Assembly (NCBI RefSeq): GCF_005503535.1
Contig: NZ_SCNN01000014.1
Location: 1-64,000, forward strand
DNA: 64,000 bases
DNA from: Mesorhizobium comanense
GTDB lineage: Bacteria > Pseudomonadota > Alphaproteobacteria > Rhizobiales > Rhizobiaceae
Direction: 5' to 3'
Positions 1-7,942 of the stretch are shown piece after piece. The notes beneath the pieces are model-generated. The model was given only the letters and a program-made list of their open reading frames with translations, ran no database searches and had not been told where the DNA came from. A program made the translations under genes and the position numbers. Numbering within the stretch: the stretch's first letter is position 1; the number at the start of each line of letters is the position of its first letter.

Positions 1-294
1 CGCGCAGCCACCGATGCTGACCACCCAGACGGCAAGGCCGGCGATCGCCCAGTTGCGTTGCGTCTTGCGGAATTGCTCGGCGTCGCGCCAGGCCCGGTTC
101 TGCCAGGCCCAGCGGCTGCCGCGCGCGCCGAGCACGAAGATCATGACCAGATTGACGATCGGGACCAGCGCCAGCAGTGCGATGAAGGTGCTGTTGCCGA
201 TGCCCCAGATCCAATTGAGAAAGAAAGCGCCCCAATTCCAGCGATCGAGCTCGGGGGGAATTTCGGCGGGTTGGTTGAGCGGTTGTCCGGCCAT
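1..294 (-). CDS. Small membrane protein, C-terminus off the window (partial)
   Basis: The first 98 codons run off the left edge in frame. The protein starts MAGQPLNQPAEIPPELDRWN and has a hydrophobic segment (roughly residues 22-50) after a WNWGAFFLNWIWG stretch, then a basic Trp/Arg-rich loop, then a second membrane segment beginning near residue 85. This layout resembles small rhizobial inner-membrane proteins sometimes annotated as Coa1-like cytochrome oxidase assembly factors, but I cannot confirm that from this fragment. A GGGGGACAG purine-rich stretch just upstream of the ATG supports the start. Function is unknown. Confidence 0.7.
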   Translation of the reverse strand, partial: MAGQPLNQPAEIPPELDRWNWGAFFLNWIWGIGNSTFIALLALVPIVNLVMIFVLGARGSRWAWQNRAWRDAEQFRKTQRNWAIAGLAVWVVSIGGCA

Positions 295-330
295 TCTGTC
301 CCCCATCGGCAAAGACTCCTTCGCGGGATT

Positions 331-430
331 CTAGAGCAATTCCCGGAAAAGTGTGCAACGGTTTTCGTGGAAGAAGTGCGAAGCGCTTCCTCTTGGGAAT
401 TGCGTAACAACAAGGAATTAGAGCAGACGC
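331..430. repeat. Rhizobial intergenic mosaic repeat (RIME-like)
   Basis: The block starts CTAGAGCAATTCCCGGAAAA and ends near TTAGAGCAGACGC. GCAATTCCC at about 336-344 is the inverted complement of GGGAATTGC at about 395-403, and GAAAA/GGTTTTC elements lie between. I recall this arrangement as a recurring palindromic intergenic element in Mesorhizobium and Sinorhizobium genomes. It fills most of the otherwise empty 295-608 gap. Apart from it I see no gene there. Confidence 0.6.
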
Positions 431-608
431 CGCCAAACCGGAACGGGCTTAGGTCGACCGCCGGCGGCAATCAGCCTCTTGCCGGCAATTCACCTTCGCC
501 GCAAGGCTGGCCACAAGCTCCTCGAGCCAATTCGGGCGCACTCCCACGATGGCACGGCTTGCCTATTGCTCGACCTTGCTGGATGTTGATTAAAAGCGGG
601 GGCAGGAC

Positions 609-977
609 ATGGCTATATTGAACAACATGCGGGCACTACTTGCGGCCCTGGTGTTGTTGGCATGCTCTTCGGCATTTGCGGGGGTCAACGATCCCACCTG
701 GAACCCACCCCGTCGCTTCGATCATGCCTTTGCCGGCAAGCTGACCATCAAGCGGCTGCCTCAGCGGGAAGTCGAAAGAGCCTGTCGTGCGCTTTTCGCG
801 AAGCACAAAATCAGGGCAGAGTCTCTCACCAACTGGCGCGGCTGTTCGCTTCCCGTGTCGAAACACTCATGCATAGTTATCGTCGTGAACAAGACATTCA
901 TGCGCGCAACGCCAGCGGCGGTTATTCGACACGAAGTCGGCCACTGCAACGGTTGGCCGGCAAACCATCCGAACTGA
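609..977 (+). CDS. Small secreted protein with HEVGH zinc-binding motif
   Basis: This 122-residue protein begins with a clear signal peptide (MRALLAALVLLACSSAFAG). Cleavage could follow SAFA, or the LLAC sequence could serve as a weak lipobox. The C-terminus holds RHEVGHCNGWPANH, an HExxH zinc-protease type motif with a further His downstream. The mature part has four Cys residues that could form disulfides. It may be a minimal periplasmic metallopeptidase or a metal-binding protein; no family is recognised. The start is chosen at the ATG preceded by a GGGGCAGGAC purine stretch. No neighbour suggests its role. Confidence 0.75.
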   Translation: MAILNNMRALLAALVLLACSSAFAGVNDPTWNPPRRFDHAFAGKLTIKRLPQREVERACRALFAKHKIRAESLTNWRGCSLPVSKHSCIVIVVNKTFMRATPAAVIRHEVGHCNGWPANHPN

Positions 978-1063
978 TTCAGGACGGCCTTGTGGAATAC
1001 TGGCCCTCGGACGCGCTTGCGTCTCTCCGGGCCACGCTACAGGTTCTCACAAGGCGGCCTGGC

Positions 1064-1423
1064 TTATGCCTTGGTGGACAAACGCCGGAAATTTGCTTTC
1101 ACCACGCGGCTGGCCGGTTTCAACCCGGCGCTGATCGAATTCGCCGCCGCGATGCCGTTGAACAGCGACGGCGTGCGGCCGGAAAGCACCTCCGGCCAGA
1201 AGCGCGCGGCCGATTGCCAAAGAGCCATTTGCGCGGCAAATGCGCCCTCAGCCGCAGCTGTTGCCTTTTCGTGCACGGCGCGCGCGGTTTCAGGGCTATT
1301 GACCCTGCCGTTTTCCGCAACCATCAACGGCAGCCGCATCATCGCCACCATGGGCGCGAGCATCAAATCCGCGCCGATGCCGGCAGCTTCCCGCACGCGC
1401 CGCGTCCTGCGATTTCTTGGCAT
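1064..1423 (-). CDS. Phasin-like small helical protein
   Basis: This 119-residue protein has a basic N-terminus and then an alanine-rich amphipathic helical region (ETARAVHEKATAAAEGAFAAQ), followed by RFWPEVLSGRTPSLFNG and a basic C-terminus (RRVKANFRRLS-like). The composition resembles phasin-family granule-associated proteins and a conserved rhizobial family of similar length. I infer a phasin-like structural role. The start MPRNRRTRRV is preferred because CAGGGGTGG lies just upstream; a longer reading frame would begin with TTG without a ribosome site. It converges with nothing and lies alone. Confidence 0.6.
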   Translation of the reverse strand: MPRNRRTRRVREAAGIGADLMLAPMVAMMRLPLMVAENGRVNSPETARAVHEKATAAAEGAFAAQMALWQSAARFWPEVLSGRTPSLFNGIAAANSISAGLKPASRVVKANFRRLSTKA

Positions 1424-1512
1424 TGGCCACCCCTGTCGCGACCGTGATGGCCGCTGCCGTCCCAATACGCGCCAGCGGCCGGATTCGTTCCCTGACCGGG
1501 ACGGGATGTTTA

Positions 1513-1549
1513 CGGGCCGGGCCTCCTGCTCGAGGAAGCGCCCGGCCCG
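1513..1549. terminator. Strong GC hairpin between two minus-strand genes
   Basis: CGGGCCGGGC (1513-1522) pairs perfectly with GCCCGGCCCG (1540-1549), and an inner TCCT/AGGA stem stabilises the loop. It lies 10 bases past the stop of the minus-strand aminotransferase. There is no long T-tract, so it is a likely but not textbook intrinsic terminator. Confidence 0.5.
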
Positions 1550-1559
1550 GTTTCGGGCT

Positions 1560-2939
1560 TTAACGCTTGCGCAGATCGGCTTGCGCCAGGTCCAACGCCT
1601 TGCCGATACGCTCGCAAGCCATGTCGATGGTGTCGCGTGTCCAGATCAGCGGCGGCGACAGGATCATCGTGTCACCCGTGGCGCGCAGCATCATGCCGTT
1701 GGCGATTGCGTGGTCGCGCACGGTGACCGCCGCACTTCCCGACGGCAGGAAGCGTTCCTTGGTCGCCTTGTCCTTGACGATCTCGATCGCGCCCATCAGG
1801 CCGATCGAACGCACCTCGCCGACCAGATCGTGCCCGGCGATGCGCTCCTGCAGCGCCTTGGCGAAATAGGGCCCGGTGTCGTTCTTGACGCGTTCGACCA
1901 GCCCTTCCCGTTCGATGATCTCGAGGTTCTTCAGCGCCACCGCGCAGGCCACCGGATGCCCTGAATAGGTGTAGCCGTGATTGAACTCGCCGCCCTTCTC
2001 GACCAGCGTCGAGGTGATGCGATCGCCGACCAGCAATGCGGACAGCGGCTGATAGCCCGACGTCAGCGCCTTGGCGGTGGTGATGGTGTCGGGTTCGATG
2101 CCGAGCGTCTGGGCCGCGAACCATTCGCCCGTGCGGCCATAGCCGGTGATGACTTCGTCGAGCATCAGAAGCACATCATATTTGCGGCAGATGCGCTGCA
2201 CCTCGGGCCAGTAGCTCGCCGGCGGGATCTTGACGCCGCCCGCGCCCATCACCGGCTCGCCGATGAAGGCCGCCACCTTGTCGGCACCGGCCTCGAGGAT
2301 CGCATCCTCGACGGCCTTGGCCGCGCGCAGGCCGAAATCATGGTCGCTTTCGCCCGGCAGCGCCAGTTCGTAGGCATAGGGCATCATCACATGGACGATG
2401 TTGGGCACCGCGCCGCCGAGCTGCTTGTGCATGGCGTCCATGCCCCCGAGCGACGTGCCAGCAACCGTCGAGCCGTGATAGGCCATCTTGCGCGAGATGA
2501 TGCGGTTCTTCTCCGGCTTGCCTTCCAGCACCCAGTAGTGGCGTACAAGGCGCAGCGCCGTGTCGTTGGCTTCCGAGCCGGATGAACCATAGAACACCTG
2601 GTTGACATGCTTCGGCGCGATCTCGGCCAGCTTCTTCGACAACAGCACCGGCGTCGGCGTCGAGCATTTGAAGAAGGAGTTGTAATAAGGCAGTTCCTTC
2701 ATCTGGGCATAGGCGGCTTCGGCCAGTTCGTCGCGGCCATAGCCGATGTTGACGCACCACAGCCCGGCCATGCCGTCGAGGATTTCGGCTCCCTCGGAAT
2801 CGTAGATGAACGGCCCGTTGGCGTGGCTGATGATGCGCGAACCGGCCTCGCGCAATTCCTTGTGGTCGGTGAAGGGATGCAGGTGATGTGCGGCGTCGAT
2901 CTGCTGAAGCTGCTTCAGCGAATAATTCTGATAGGTCAT
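1560..2939 (-). CDS. Class III (omega) aminotransferase
   Basis: This 459-residue PLP enzyme belongs to the fold-type I class III aminotransferases. It probably transfers an amino group from a diamine, taurine or omega-amino acid to pyruvate. The GSSGSEAND phosphate-binding loop, the LLMLDEVITGYGRTGEWF segment with the PLP-ring Asp, and the Schiff-base Lys in TAKALTSGYQPLS are all present. HPVACAVALKNLEII and the C-terminal domain are intact, and length is normal. Overall it most resembles the putrescine/SpuC-like pyruvate aminotransferases, but substrate cannot be decided. The start MTYQNYSLKQL is preceded by AGAGGAAAG. It stands alone; a perfect 9-3-9 inverted repeat lies about 120 bases upstream. 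Confidence 0.9.
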   Translation of the reverse strand: MTYQNYSLKQLQQIDAAHHLHPFTDHKELREAGSRIISHANGPFIYDSEGAEILDGMAGLWCVNIGYGRDELAEAAYAQMKELPYYNSFFKCSTPTPVLLSKKLAEIAPKHVNQVFYGSSGSEANDTALRLVRHYWVLEGKPEKNRIISRKMAYHGSTVAGTSLGGMDAMHKQLGGAVPNIVHVMMPYAYELALPGESDHDFGLRAAKAVEDAILEAGADKVAAFIGEPVMGAGGVKIPPASYWPEVQRICRKYDVLLMLDEVITGYGRTGEWFAAQTLGIEPDTITTAKALTSGYQPLSALLVGDRITSTLVEKGGEFNHGYTYSGHPVACAVALKNLEIIEREGLVERVKNDTGPYFAKALQERIAGHDLVGEVRSIGLMGAIEIVKDKATKERFLPSGSAAVTVRDHAIANGMMLRATGDTMILSPPLIWTRDTIDMACERIGKALDLAQADLRKR

Positions 2940-3056
2940 GTCTCTGATCTTTCCTCTGAAATCATTCCGGCGGTGCCGGGGCGAATTCGTCAGAGGCTGG
3001 CTGGCGGCGAATAGCCAATACGGGCACACAGCCGCAAAAGCTCGGCGCGCAGCGTG

Positions 3057-3077
3057 CGCGGTGACGGTGTCACCGCG
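3057..3077. promoter_or_regulatory. Perfect inverted repeat upstream of aminotransferase
   Basis: CGCGGTGAC (3057-3065) and GTCACCGCG (3069-3077) are perfect complements around a 3-base centre. It sits in the upstream region of the minus-strand aminotransferase and could be an operator. It also lies inside a possible 41-codon minus-strand ORF (2990-3115), which weakens this reading. Confidence 0.35.
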
Positions 3078-3183
3078 ACCCGGAATGCGCGAGCCAAAAT
3101 ACTGACGAGAGCCATGGCCCGCACCTTAGAGCAAAGGCTGGTCCAGGTGAACCACCCTTTGCTTGGCCCATCCCGAATTGTGT

Positions 3184-5253
3184 CTAGACCTTCGGGTTGA
3201 GCGCCCGCTGCAGGAACACATACTTCATCGCCGTCTGCGCGGCTTGTGGCCGGCGATCGCCACGTCCGCCATGTCCGCCTTCTGTTTCCTCGAAGAACAG
3301 CGTGCCGTCATGTCCAGCCTCCTGCAGGCGCGCCGCCATCTTGCGGGCATGGCCGGGATGGACACGGTCGTCGGCGGTCGAGGTTGTCAGCAGCACCGGC
3401 GGATAGACGACATCCGCCTTGACATGCTGGTAAGGCGAATAAGCGGAAAGCCACTTGGCGTCTTCCGGCTTGGACGGGTCGCCATATTCGGCCATCCACG
3501 AGGCCCCCGGCGGCAGCTCGGTGTAGCGCAGCATGTCGAGCAGCGGGACCTCGATGATGACAGCTCCGTAAAGCTCTGGATGCTGGGTCAGCGAAACGCC
3601 GGTCAGAAGGCCTCCGTTGGAACCGCCCTGTATGCCGAGCGACGCGGCAGTGGCGATGCCGCGCCGGACGACATCCTGCGCAACAGCGGCGAAATCGTCG
3701 AAGCCGTTCTGGCGTTTACCTTTCAGTGCAGCCTGATGCCAGGCCGGGCCGAACTCGCCGCCGCCGCGGATGCAGGCCTGCACATAGGCGTTGCCCTTTT
3801 CCAGCCAGAGCCTGCCGCGCACGCCGGCATAGCCGGGCTGCAACGGCACTTCGAAGCCGCCATAGCCATAGAGCAGCGTCGGCACCGGCCCTTTCTGGTC
3901 GCGCCGCCTGACGACGAAATACGGGATCATCGTGCCGTCCTTCGAGCGAGCCTCGAACTGCTCCGAGATCAGCGGCGAGGCATCGAAACGGGCCGGCTGC
4001 GACTTCACCGTCGCCAGCGTCTCGCCATCGTCGTCGGACCAGATGATCGAACTCGGCGTCAGAAAATCGGTGAAGGAGAAGGACACGCTCGAGCCGAAAT
4101 GCTCGGCATGGCTGATGCCGACGGTGCCATTTTCGGGCAAGGCGACAGGCTTCAGCGACCAGTTGCCATTCTCGCGCTCGCACACGAGAACCTTGCCGCG
4201 CACATTATCGAGCAGGTTGATGAAAAGCCTGTCTTGCGTCCTGGCGATGCCGGCGATCGACGCACGATGCGCCGGCGCCAGCAAGGTCTCGACGGTTCCG
4301 AAAACACCGGTTTCGATCCAGTGCGCGAAATCGAGCGAATAGAGACCGTCCGGCTCACATTTGGTACCGTCCGGCGCGGCCCAGGGCGTGCGCACCCCGA
4401 ACACCAGCTGATCCTTGAAAAGCGCGGTGTCGGTGACATCGTCCGGCAGCGGGATACGCCTGTTTTCACCCGAGGGCAGGCGCAGGAAACTGTGCGAGGC
4501 GAAGAAATTGAGGGTCCTGGCAAGAAACACGTGACGCTTGTCGCCGTCGAACTCGACGCCGGCGCCAACCGCAAGATCCTCGGTCAGCCCTTCGAAGATC
4601 GGCGTCGCGTCTTCCAGCCTCGTACCGCGCTTCCAGAGTTTGACGACGCGCGGATATCCGGACTCCGTCCTGTCGGTCTCCTCGAAAGCCGCGGAGACGA
4701 TCACCGTGTCCTTGTCCAGCCATCCGAAGGTCGACTTCGATGCCGGCGCACGGAACCCGTCCTCGACAAAAGACCTGGTTTCGATGTCGAACTCCCGCAT
4801 CTCGCTAGCGTCGCCGCCATCGGGCGACATGGAGAGCAGGCAGCGGCTGAACTCCGGATAGAGTCGGTTGGCGCCGCTGAAAACCCACTTTATGCCTTCC
4901 TTCGCCGCCAGCTGGTCGAAGTCGAGGATCGTTTCCCATTCGGGCTTGTCGGTCTTGTAGGAAGCGACCGACGTGCGCCGCCACAGGCCTAGCACATTGG
5001 CCTTGTCCTGCCAGAAATTATAGACGTGACCGGCTATCGCATTGCCGACGGCAACGTTGTCCTCCGCCGTCATCAGGTCGAGCGCCGTCTGGAACATGGG
5101 CTGGTACGACGGGTCGCCCTGCAACTCACCGACCGTGATCTCGTTCTGGCGGCGCACCCAGTCCAGCGACTGTTTGCTGGTCCTGTCTTCCAGCCACAGG
5201 AAGGGATCGCTTGCCTTGTCGGAAGGCTGGGCTTTGGTCGTCGAGGAAGTCAT
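3184..5253 (-). CDS. Prolyl oligopeptidase family serine peptidase (S9)
   Basis: This 689-residue protein has the two-domain layout of family S9A: an N-terminal beta-propeller (DPFLWLED... at the start) and a C-terminal alpha/beta hydrolase. The nucleophile is in GGSNGG (Ser near 545), the Asp is in STADDRVHPGHARK (near 629) and the His in EGGHGG (near 661). The length is right for prolyl oligopeptidases, and there is no signal peptide, so it is probably cytoplasmic and cleaves short proline-containing peptides. The chosen ATG (MTSSTTKAQ) has CGGAG upstream; an upstream in-frame start lacks one. It is monocistronic in appearance. Confidence 0.93.
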   Translation of the reverse strand: MTSSTTKAQPSDKASDPFLWLEDRTSKQSLDWVRRQNEITVGELQGDPSYQPMFQTALDLMTAEDNVAVGNAIAGHVYNFWQDKANVLGLWRRTSVASYKTDKPEWETILDFDQLAAKEGIKWVFSGANRLYPEFSRCLLSMSPDGGDASEMREFDIETRSFVEDGFRAPASKSTFGWLDKDTVIVSAAFEETDRTESGYPRVVKLWKRGTRLEDATPIFEGLTEDLAVGAGVEFDGDKRHVFLARTLNFFASHSFLRLPSGENRRIPLPDDVTDTALFKDQLVFGVRTPWAAPDGTKCEPDGLYSLDFAHWIETGVFGTVETLLAPAHRASIAGIARTQDRLFINLLDNVRGKVLVCERENGNWSLKPVALPENGTVGISHAEHFGSSVSFSFTDFLTPSSIIWSDDDGETLATVKSQPARFDASPLISEQFEARSKDGTMIPYFVVRRRDQKGPVPTLLYGYGGFEVPLQPGYAGVRGRLWLEKGNAYVQACIRGGGEFGPAWHQAALKGKRQNGFDDFAAVAQDVVRRGIATAASLGIQGGSNGGLLTGVSLTQHPELYGAVIIEVPLLDMLRYTELPPGASWMAEYGDPSKPEDAKWLSAYSPYQHVKADVVYPPVLLTTSTADDRVHPGHARKMAARLQEAGHDGTLFFEETEGGHGGRGDRRPQAAQTAMKYVFLQRALNPKV

Positions 5254-5357
5254 GCAAGTCTCCGGAAGGATTTTCAGGCAGCCTTGCCTACATCGCGTCG
5301 TCGGCGCCGACATTCAAGATGCGACATGGTGTTTTGCGGCCCGCCGTTCATGCCGCC

Positions 5358-6521
5358 TCAAAGCACCCGCCGGCGTAAAACCGTGGCCAGGGCCAGCACG
5401 GCGCAGATGGCTCCGAGCGTGAGCGGCAAGCCGCCCGCGCCGATCACGTCCATCACGCTGCCGGCAAGCGGCGGGACCAGAATGCCTCCGACGCCCCACA
5501 TCAGGGAGAATGCCGCATTGCCGGCCACCAGCGCCGAGCCGCTGAAGCGCTCGCCGAGCTCGATGATCGACATTGTGTAGATGCCATAGGACACCGCTCC
5601 CCAGACGAAGACGCAGGGCCAGATCAGCGGCGTTTCGATCAGCACCGGCAAGGTCACGCAGCCGAACAAGGTGAGCAGGAGGCAGATGAAGCGTACCAGG
5701 CGCGCGGTCAGCCGCTCGGCCAACAGCCCCAGCGGCACCTGCATGGCGATGTTGCCGGCGATCATCACAGACAGCAGCGCCGACATGCGCACCTCGGCGA
5801 TGCCATGATGCGTGCCGTAGACGGGCAACAGCGCCAGCACCGCCTGTTCGAATCCGGCCGCCACGATCACCGCCGACAGAAGCAGCCAGGCGAGTGGCAT
5901 GAACCCCATCACCGAAACCTGATGCCCTGCTTCATCCACCTTGGGCAGGCGCGGCAGCACCGACGCCAGGCAGATGCCGCACAGGACAAAGGCGCAGATG
6001 CCGACGAGGAAGGGCGGCCATCCCTGCGTGCCGACGGCAAGCAGGCATAGCGGGCCGGCGGCGAAACCGGCGGAGATGATCGTCGAATAGACGCCCATGA
6101 TGCGGCCGCGCTTTGCCGGCGGCGCCAGCGCGATGACCCAGATCTCGCTTAAGACATAGAGCGGATTGGTCACCACCCCGATGAGGAAGCGTAGCGGAAA
6201 CCAGAGATAGACGTTCTGCGTCCAGCCGATGAGCGCCAGCACAACAGCCGAAAGCGCCGCGCATGTGAGCGCCGTGCGCCCTGCCCCGAAGCGCCTCGCC
6301 AGGCCCGGGATCAGAGGAGATGACAGGATGAAGCCGATCGGCGTCATGGCGGCCGACAGGCCGATCATCGCCGGAGAGACGCCCTGTCTTTGCAGGATGA
6401 AGCTGAGCAGCGGATAGGATAACCCCTGTGCGATGGCGAACACCGAGACCGTCGCAATGACGCCGGTGATCCGGGCCCATTGCATGCCGGTTTCGCTGGT
6501 ATCCGGGCCGGACGCGCTCAC
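5358..6521 (-). CDS. MFS transporter (second of a tandem pair)
   Basis: This 387-residue 12-helix major facilitator starts at a GTG that overlaps the stop codon of the preceding gene (GTGA), so the pair is translationally coupled. Features are an N-terminal QGLSYPLLSFILQRQGVSP helix, AAMTPIGFILSSP, and a central loop followed by ALLPVYGTHHG. It is a clear paralogue of the gene just upstream, with the same motifs in the same order (QGLS.P, FxIGVVxNPLY, PPxxRGRxMGV, YGIYTM). The substrate is unknown; tandem YcaD-like carriers of this type are usually annotated only as MFS. The two could act as a heterodimer or have split specificity. Confidence 0.88.
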   Translation of the reverse strand: MSASGPDTSETGMQWARITGVIATVSVFAIAQGLSYPLLSFILQRQGVSPAMIGLSAAMTPIGFILSSPLIPGLARRFGAGRTALTCAALSAVVLALIGWTQNVYLWFPLRFLIGVVTNPLYVLSEIWVIALAPPAKRGRIMGVYSTIISAGFAAGPLCLLAVGTQGWPPFLVGICAFVLCGICLASVLPRLPKVDEAGHQVSVMGFMPLAWLLLSAVIVAAGFEQAVLALLPVYGTHHGIAEVRMSALLSVMIAGNIAMQVPLGLLAERLTARLVRFICLLLTLFGCVTLPVLIETPLIWPCVFVWGAVSYGIYTMSIIELGERFSGSALVAGNAAFSLMWGVGGILVPPLAGSVMDVIGAGGLPLTLGAICAVLALATVLRRRVL

Positions 6522-7699
6522 GCCTTGCCGCTCCGGCGTACCGACGAGCGATAGAGCGCAAAGATGACCAGCAGGGCGTCGAGGGCAGCGATCACCACGG
6601 GTAGTCCCAGCGGGCCGATGCCTTGCATCAGCAGACCGGCGCCCGGCGGGCCGACAATGCCGCCGACGCCCCACAGCAAGGCAAAAGCTGCATTGCCGGT
6701 GACCAGCAGCGTGCCCTTGAAGCGGCCGCCGAGCTCCACCAGCGCCATGGTGTAGACGCCGTAGCCGACCGCGCCCATCACCAGCAACACCCCCCAGATC
6801 AGCGGCGTGGTGATCAGCAGCGGCAGCAGGGCCGCGCAGATAGCCGTCGCCACCGCGCAGGCCAGGATCATCGGGCGACCGCCGAACCGCTCGGCCAGCA
6901 GGCCGAGCGGAATCTGCAACAGGATGTTGCCCAGGGAAAGCGCCATCACCAGCGCGGCGAGCCTGGCCTCCGGCAGGCCATAGCCGGTGCCGAAGACCGG
7001 AACCAGCGCATAGGTGCTCTGCTGGACGGCCGCCGACACCAGAACGGCCAGAAGCAGCGCCGGCGCCAGCCGGGCAAAGCCGATAAAGCTGCCGGCGGGC
7101 TGCCCGTCATCCTCGAAGCCCGTAAGCTTCGAAGAGACAAGGCGCAGAATGATCGCGCAAAGCAAGAAACCGCCAATGCCGACGCTGAATGGCGCCCAGC
7201 CTTCAATGCCGACGAAGGTCAGCGTAAACGGACCGGCGGCATAGCCGGCGCCCATCAGCGTGTTGAACACGCCCATGACCCGCCCGCGCCGCGACGGCGG
7301 CGCCAGCGACAGCGCCCAGACCTCGCCGAGGATGTAGAGCGGGTTGATGACGACGCCGATTACGAAGCGGATGACATACCAGGCCACCCAGTTCTGCAGG
7401 TATCCGATGCCAAGGAAGCACAGTGCTCCGATCAGCGAGCAGCCGACGGCGAGATTGCGCGCACCCACCAGCCGTACCGCCGCCGGCACGAACGAGGCCG
7501 ACAGGATCAGCCCGAGCGGCATCATGGCCGCCGACAAGCCGATCAGGCCGGGCGACAGGCCCTGCTTCTGCATCAGCAGCGTGAACAGTGGCGAGCTCAG
7601 GCCCTGCGCGGCGCCGAACATGGCCAATGCGGCGGTGACGCCGGCAAGCGCTGCCCACTGCGTTCCCGCTTCGCCGTCGCTCGAGCCGGTTGCCACCAT
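6518..7699 (-). CDS. MFS transporter (first of a tandem pair)
   Basis: This 12-helix major facilitator of about 393 residues carries the same landmarks as its downstream paralogue: QGLSSPLFTLLMQKQGLSP, FVIGVVINPLYILGE and PPSRRGRVMGVFNT. Identity is spread along the whole length, indicating an old tandem duplication. The start MVATGSSDG is preferred; an in-frame ATG 12 codons upstream is possible. The gene is divergent from the mttB-like gene across about 240 bases, so a role in taking up a methylated substrate is conceivable but unproved. Confidence 0.88.
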   Translation of the reverse strand: MVATGSSDGEAGTQWAALAGVTAALAMFGAAQGLSSPLFTLLMQKQGLSPGLIGLSAAMMPLGLILSASFVPAAVRLVGARNLAVGCSLIGALCFLGIGYLQNWVAWYVIRFVIGVVINPLYILGEVWALSLAPPSRRGRVMGVFNTLMGAGYAAGPFTLTFVGIEGWAPFSVGIGGFLLCAIILRLVSSKLTGFEDDGQPAGSFIGFARLAPALLLAVLVSAAVQQSTYALVPVFGTGYGLPEARLAALVMALSLGNILLQIPLGLLAERFGGRPMILACAVATAICAALLPLLITTPLIWGVLLVMGAVGYGVYTMALVELGGRFKGTLLVTGNAAFALLWGVGGIVGPPGAGLLMQGIGPLGLPVVIAALDALLVIFALYRSSVRRSGKA

Positions 7700-7942
7700 G
7701 CCGTCATTCCATGTGAGGTACCGGCTGACCGGCAAGCTGCACTAGCTACGGGCTTGGACAGGCGAAAGAAAGGGCCGGCAAGTGAAATCCGCTTGCTCCA
7801 AGAGGGCGTGGCAGGCGACGGCACCTCGTGCTTGCCGTTTGGGCATGTCGCTTCCCTCGCCCTAGTGGTCGCCGCCTCCGCAATGGCCGGACGGCAGCCG
7901 GTCCATTATGCCGCCCGCTATTCGTACCCTGCGAGGACCACC

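Noticed and set aside
2990..3115. 41-codon minus-strand ORF before the aminotransferase, possible leader peptide
   Set aside because: Weak ribosome site, no conserved feature, and it contains a palindrome better explained as regulatory; not strong enough to list as a gene.
3163..4992. 609-codon plus-strand frame opposite the prolyl oligopeptidase gene
   Set aside because: Composition is that of a high-GC antisense shadow; the minus strand encodes a complete S9 peptidase with its catalytic triad.
6623..7942. A long upstream extension of the mttB copy 1 reading frame
   Set aside because: It is antisense to the first MFS gene, has Arg/Gln-rich shadow composition, and the real ATG at 7943 has a ribosome site and begins the conserved protein.
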